Positions 60,149 through 64,000 of a stretch of 64,000 nucleotides of DNA are shown one piece after another. The first letter of the stretch is position 1. Every line of letters begins with the position of its first letter. The notes beneath the pieces are model-generated. The model worked only from the letters and a program-made list of their open reading frames with translations, did no database searches and was not told where the DNA came from. Both the position numbers and the translations under genes were made by a program. Source of the DNA: Oxyruncus cristatus (lineage: Eukaryota > Chordata > Aves > Passeriformes > Cotingidae); contig VXAY01002459.1 in the NCBI GenBank assembly GCA_013399855.1, positions 8,590-72,589 of the forward strand, read 5' to 3'.

Positions 60149-61539
60149 TTTTTTCCTGGAAGGTTTAAGGGAAGTTAGAATATAACAAAATAACAAAAAT
60201 ATAGCAAAAGTTTAGAAGGGGCGAAACAAGCTGCTTAAAAATGATTCCTTGAAAGAGCAAGGTGGAGTTTTAACTTGTGTTATACAAGAGGGTTTGTAAC
60301 ATGCAGTGTGTCTATGAGATGAGCAGGATCAGAGCAGTTGCACTGAGAAGGAAGGCAGCTGATGTCTAAACAGAAAAAAAATAAATAATAAATAAAAGGT
60401 TTTCACTGGTGTACTTCCCTGAATTGGTCCAAGGCAGTTCCCTGTCTGGCTCAAAGAGAATTGTGGGGGTGAATGGGTCAGTAGAGGTCTGCTCTTTTCA
60501 GCATGAGCAGGTGCTGAAAATGCTCATGTACCAACCTGAAGTGATGGTGGGATCACATCCCTGAGAGGATTCTCCCATGGTACTGAGTGTAGGTAAGTCC
60601 CTGAGTACTGCTTTCTTCTGAGTTGCTGTGTGTTTACATCAGTCTGAGTTTGATCATTGACCCTCCTGCTCCCATAACCTGGGCTGGACCAAAAGGAAGT
60701 TACAATAATTTCTGTTTGGGTCACTGATCTGTTAAACATGCTGCAGAATGTGTCTTCTTTCTTTAGGGGTGTCCCTATCTAACTAGTATATCACTATAGC
60801 AAAGTTATTTACCTATATCATTGTTTTAAGAATGAGGTTTCTCTCCCTCCTCTTAATTTTGAATTTCAAGTCATTATTCTCTCCCAGCCTAAATTCTGAC
60901 TGGAGTTTTACTCTTTGTTAGTATGTAATGCAACTGAGTTTTGGTGGGGGTCAGTGTAACTCACAAGGCTGGAGTAGCTCAAAAGGCAAAGTGCTCCATG
61001 TCTGTGCTTCAGCTTTATTGAAAGATTATATCCAATGGGAGGTGAGTAGAGGGTGTAGTCCCTCAGCAAACGTTTTAGCAATACGAGCCACTCATTCCCA
61101 ACGGTATTTTAAATCCTCCCCCCCAGATATTTTAAATGTAATCCTCCAGAGAGAAGCAATTAAAATTCTAAATGTAGATGCCTCCTCTGAATAAGGCTTG
61201 GCATTCCATGGTCTGATGGTCCTCATGTCTGGGGAGTTCAACACTCCAAGACTGGCAGCTTTCCCAGGATTATTCCTGAGTAATATGAGGGATCACTAAG
61301 ATACTGTAGCATATATGGGTCTTTGATGCACCTGTTTTGGTGGCAAGGTGCACACATAAAAGTTTTTTGTATTTGATTTAGCTTTGTTATTTTTTAGCAT
61401 AGCAATTTGTCAGTGAGGGATGAGAAATGGTAATATTTAGGGTTAGGTTTTTGTTTGTTTGTTTATTTTTTATAAACTAAATGTGTAAACCAGTGACAAA
61501 ACTATTTTCTCTTTGTTTTCTGTGGTAATTTCAGAAAGT

Positions 61540-62060
61540 AATTGTTGTTTGTATTTTGCAATGACTTCAGATTAATAGCAAATATGCATCATCAATTTGC
61601 ATTGAAACAATTATTAGATAAATAATAATTACTTGGCAAAGTGCTTGCTGAAAATGCAAAGTCAATTATCTTGAGCATTGTTCTACATTCAGCAGTAATT
61701 TATAAAGGTTCAGTGGGTGGATTTTAATGGTGTTTGTGTCTTTTCAAGCAGCTATAGCATAGAGCTAACATTAAGTACTTAAAGAACACTTTTAACTCCT
61801 GTCATTAATTTCATGTCTTTTAAATGGTAAATGTCAGCATTTTGATGACATCCAGTAAGTGGAACCTACTGCCACCAAAACACTCTGCTTATTTTGATCT
61901 GCTTATAAATGTATAAAGGGATGCACGAGCTGTTCTAACAGCACTGGACCAGATCCTATTGACTCTTTAAATAAATTTTTCAATTAGCAGGACAATGTTT
62001 ATTATAGTCTGAGAATGAGACAGTGCAAATTGACACCAAGAGAAGTACCAAGACACAAAT
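61540..62060. promoter_or_regulatory. Candidate conserved non-coding element with POU/SOX-like sites
   Basis: A long homopolymer-poor AT-rich block with many homeodomain cores (for example AATAATAATTACTTGG near 61620 and CATTAATTTCATG near 61804). On the minus strand at 61595-61612 lies AATTGTTTCAATGCAAAT. This is a SOX-type ATTGTT, three bases, then a perfect octamer ATGCAAAT, the spacing known for one class of SOX/POU composite sites. A second ATGCAAAG occurs near 61655. Conservation or activity cannot be shown from one sequence; the call is an inference. Confidence 0.4.
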
Positions 62061-62439
62061 ATTTTTTTTCAGATTTGTATTCAGTTCAAATCAAAATGTT
62101 ATTAATTTGTAGCACCTTTTTAGTAAATACGTGGTGCCATTATTGCTCATAACTATGTGTGTCCCATTAAATTCTGGTTGTTTGGGGTTTTTTTGCTTTG
62201 CTGTGTTTATATCCATATTTTGTGTGCTCTCCATGGTGAGGAGAGAAAGGAGAAGCAACAGGAACACAAAGAAATTGGGAGGAAGCTTCTAGGTTATGGA
62301 ATCAATCTCTTGCAACACTATGCGATTCAGCTCTTTTAAAAACTTACTCAGTTTTCTTACAAGTATTCAGGTTCTCTCTCTCTGCATTATTTTTAATGAA
62401 AGACCGTTTCCAAATCTGATAGGCAGGAAGGCTCAGAGC

Positions 62440-62700
62440 CCGTTTCTAAATTAAATCTAAATTTATTCATATTCAGCTTATGTCTATTTGTTCTTGTGCC
62501 AACGTTCTCCTTTAGCTCAAGTGGTTATTTTCTCTCCCTTGTGTTCATTTCCTTGTTGTGTCTAAAGATAACAATTCTATTCCTCCTCATTCTTCACTTT
62601 TCTGATTTAATAAACAAGTTCTTTTGTTAATCTTTCATGAGGGAAAACATCTTTTCTGGATCATCCTTTTCTATACCTTTCCTTCAAATTCACTTTTCCA
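62440..62700 (-). mobile_element. Old, diverged CR1-like LINE in minus orientation
   Basis: On the plus strand, 'TCATATTCAGCTTATGTC', 'TATTTGTTCTTGTGCCAAC', 'CTCCTTTAGCTCAAGTGG', 'TTCTGATTTAATAAACAAG' and 'TTTCTGGATCATCC' occur in the order of an old CR1 lineage known across reptiles and birds. The copy is much more diverged than the other CR1s in this window, consistent with an old insertion. No coding remnant is visible. Confidence 0.6.
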
Positions 62701-64000
62701 TTTACACGCTCACTTTATTGCTGACAGAGCATTTTTTTTATCGTTCTTTTTCAGGATAGGGAGAAAGTTCTTATATGTTCTCCTTTATTTCCTACCTCTA
62801 CTGCCTTCAGGTAAAAGTTTGCCTTTACTTTTCCTGCAAAAATTACTAACCACAGTTGAAATCTAGAATGATTTCAGCTGAAAAGCTCTCTAAATCACGT
62901 TAAAGGGCGTAAAAAAACACCCACTGATTTTTGCTGTTTTAGAAACATTATCTCATTATGTTACTAAACAATTATGGGTATCAGAAGGCACAAGTAGAGA
63001 CATTTATCCTCCCCTTGATGCATATGCAGGACTGCAATAAGCCCATTAGACTTGGTGAGATTTATGGGAGTTTATAATGGAAATAACAGGCCCCAGCAGG
63101 TGGCAAAGGGAGAGCAGGAGTCTGAACTCCAGATTGGAAGCCAACAGCTTGAGTTCTAATTAATGCTGAGAGAACATTTTGAAACAAATTCTGCGTTAAA
63201 AAATGCTGTGCTTTTGCCTGTTTTGTACATTATCTTCCACATGGTCCTTAATACTAAAAATCTATTTTCAGTTTACCTCTGATTGGAACAACCCTTTTTT
63301 AACCCTTTTTTTGGTTTTGGTTTTTTTTTTTTTTTGGTTGTTGTTGTTGTTGTTTTTTGGGTTTTTTTGTGGGTTTTTTTATGTGTTTTTTTGTTGTTTT
63401 TTTTGTTTGTTTTGTTGTTTTGTTGGTTTTTTTTTGTTTTTTTTTTTGTTTGTTTGTTTGTTTTTTTTAATGAAGAATATGTTGCCAAAACCATTTTTGT
63501 AATTCTCAGTGGTTTTTTTCCTTGCCAGATGTATTGAATTCTTTCTAGGCTGGGGCATGTGCTTGGTAAAGAAAAGGGTACACTGAGTCTTTCCTGTTAA
63601 GTGAATGTAGGGGGAAAAAAAAAAGGCTGGAGATTTAAGGGCATAAAAAACATAAGAACATTTTTAAATTTTCGTCTTTCCACCTTTAGACAAAAATGAG
63701 ATTTTGGCTATGTACCATAGCAGAGCCCTAGATCTAATCATACTTGTCTTCCTTCTAGAGGTGTTCTGAAAGATACTGACCCACTGCCTGTCTGGCAAAC
63801 TGGGATTTCACTCATGTCACAATTTCACCAGGTGATAATGTGTGTGTGTGGATGTGACATAATTTTTGTACGTTCTCATCTGATCCTTTCTTGGATGATG
63901 TGATTGCCTGTAGAGACCTAAATGCATTGCCATATACATCCTACCTATCACTTTATATGTTTGCTGAGAGTTTTAACCCGACATTCACATCTTTTCCATT
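62701..64000. other. Unique non-coding stretch with a T/G-rich block
   Basis: No gene was recognised. It contains the T/G-rich block 63293-63470. Overlapping phenylalanine-rich plus frames and a lysine/asparagine-rich minus frame there are composition artefacts. Confidence 0.6.
63293..63470. repeat. T/G-rich low-complexity block with (GTT) and (GTTT) units
   Basis: About 178 bases made almost only of T and G. It includes a GTT repeat at about 63337-63353 and GTTT units at the right end. Confidence 0.9.

Larger units (their letters stand above)
53232..62439. other. Long, largely unique non-coding stretch
   Basis: No gene or transposon was recognised. Listed separately are the inverted repeat at 55444-55571, the AT microsatellite near 56838, poly(A) at 58205-58239, T/G-rich block at 59982-60119, a GGT repeat and a candidate enhancer at 61540-62060. 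Perfect palindromes occur at 54167-54182 (16 bases, no loop) and 58506-58531 (12-base arms, two-base loop). Confidence 0.6.

Noticed and set aside
63203..63537. Phenylalanine-rich membrane-like frames and a lysine/asparagine-rich minus frame
   Set aside because: They are translations of a T/G-rich low-complexity block on both strands and in two frames.
1..64000. CRISPR array, operon or defence-island structure
   Set aside because: No regularly spaced direct repeats or tightly packed genes exist, and the repeat content is that of a bird nuclear genome.

Overview
The window is vertebrate nuclear DNA, almost certainly from a bird. It is AT-rich and holds no intact protein-coding gene that I can recognise. 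The evidence for a bird is the interspersed repeat set: about a dozen truncated copies of the CR1 LINE, several with the typical short-repeat 3' tail (variants of ATTCTATGATTCTATG), plus avian-type endogenous retrovirus (ERV) LTRs. There are no mammalian Alu/L1-type repeats and no bacterial-style gene packing. The longest ATG-initiated open frame is 178 codons and looks like chance. The stretch is best read as a gene desert or the inside of a very long intron.

Layout. 1-8 kb is unique sequence with a CR1 (5.96-6.37 kb) and a head-to-head CR1 pair (7.86-8.20 kb). 8-20 kb is mostly unique, with a CR1 at 11.9-12.3 kb and a short CR1 tail at 16.7 kb. 20.36-21.52 kb is a nested retroviral insertion: a minus-strand LTR is split by a younger plus-strand LTR flanked by a target-site duplication. 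22.2-22.6 kb is a homeodomain-motif-rich block that resembles a conserved non-coding element. 27.1-27.7 kb is an LTR fragment abutting a CR1, and 30.2-30.5 kb is another CR1. 32.2-35.6 kb is a decayed, 5'-truncated provirus on the minus strand (integrase, env, 3' LTR). 39.7-43.1 kb has two CR1s and two A/C-rich blocks. 44.5-45.8 kb has one clear and one probable LTR. 48.07-48.72 kb is the best CR1, still carrying about 108 codons of reverse-transcriptase-ORF C-terminus. 51.9-53.2 kb has three CR1 pieces, two of them head-to-head. 53-64 kb is largely unique, with an imperfect inverted repeat (55.44-55.57 kb), T/G-rich blocks, an enhancer-like AT-rich segment (61.5-62.1 kb) and an old, diverged CR1-like piece (62.4-62.7 kb).

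Two runs of N (31669-31722 and 50834-50899) are each bounded on both sides by homopolymer A or T. They look like unresolved homopolymers rather than large missing sequence.

I found no rRNA, tRNA, CRISPR array, operon or new enzymatic system. The observations most worth following up are the nested LTR with its clean empty-site reconstruction, the integrase/env relic, the 44-nt-arm inverted repeat, and the two candidate conserved non-coding elements.
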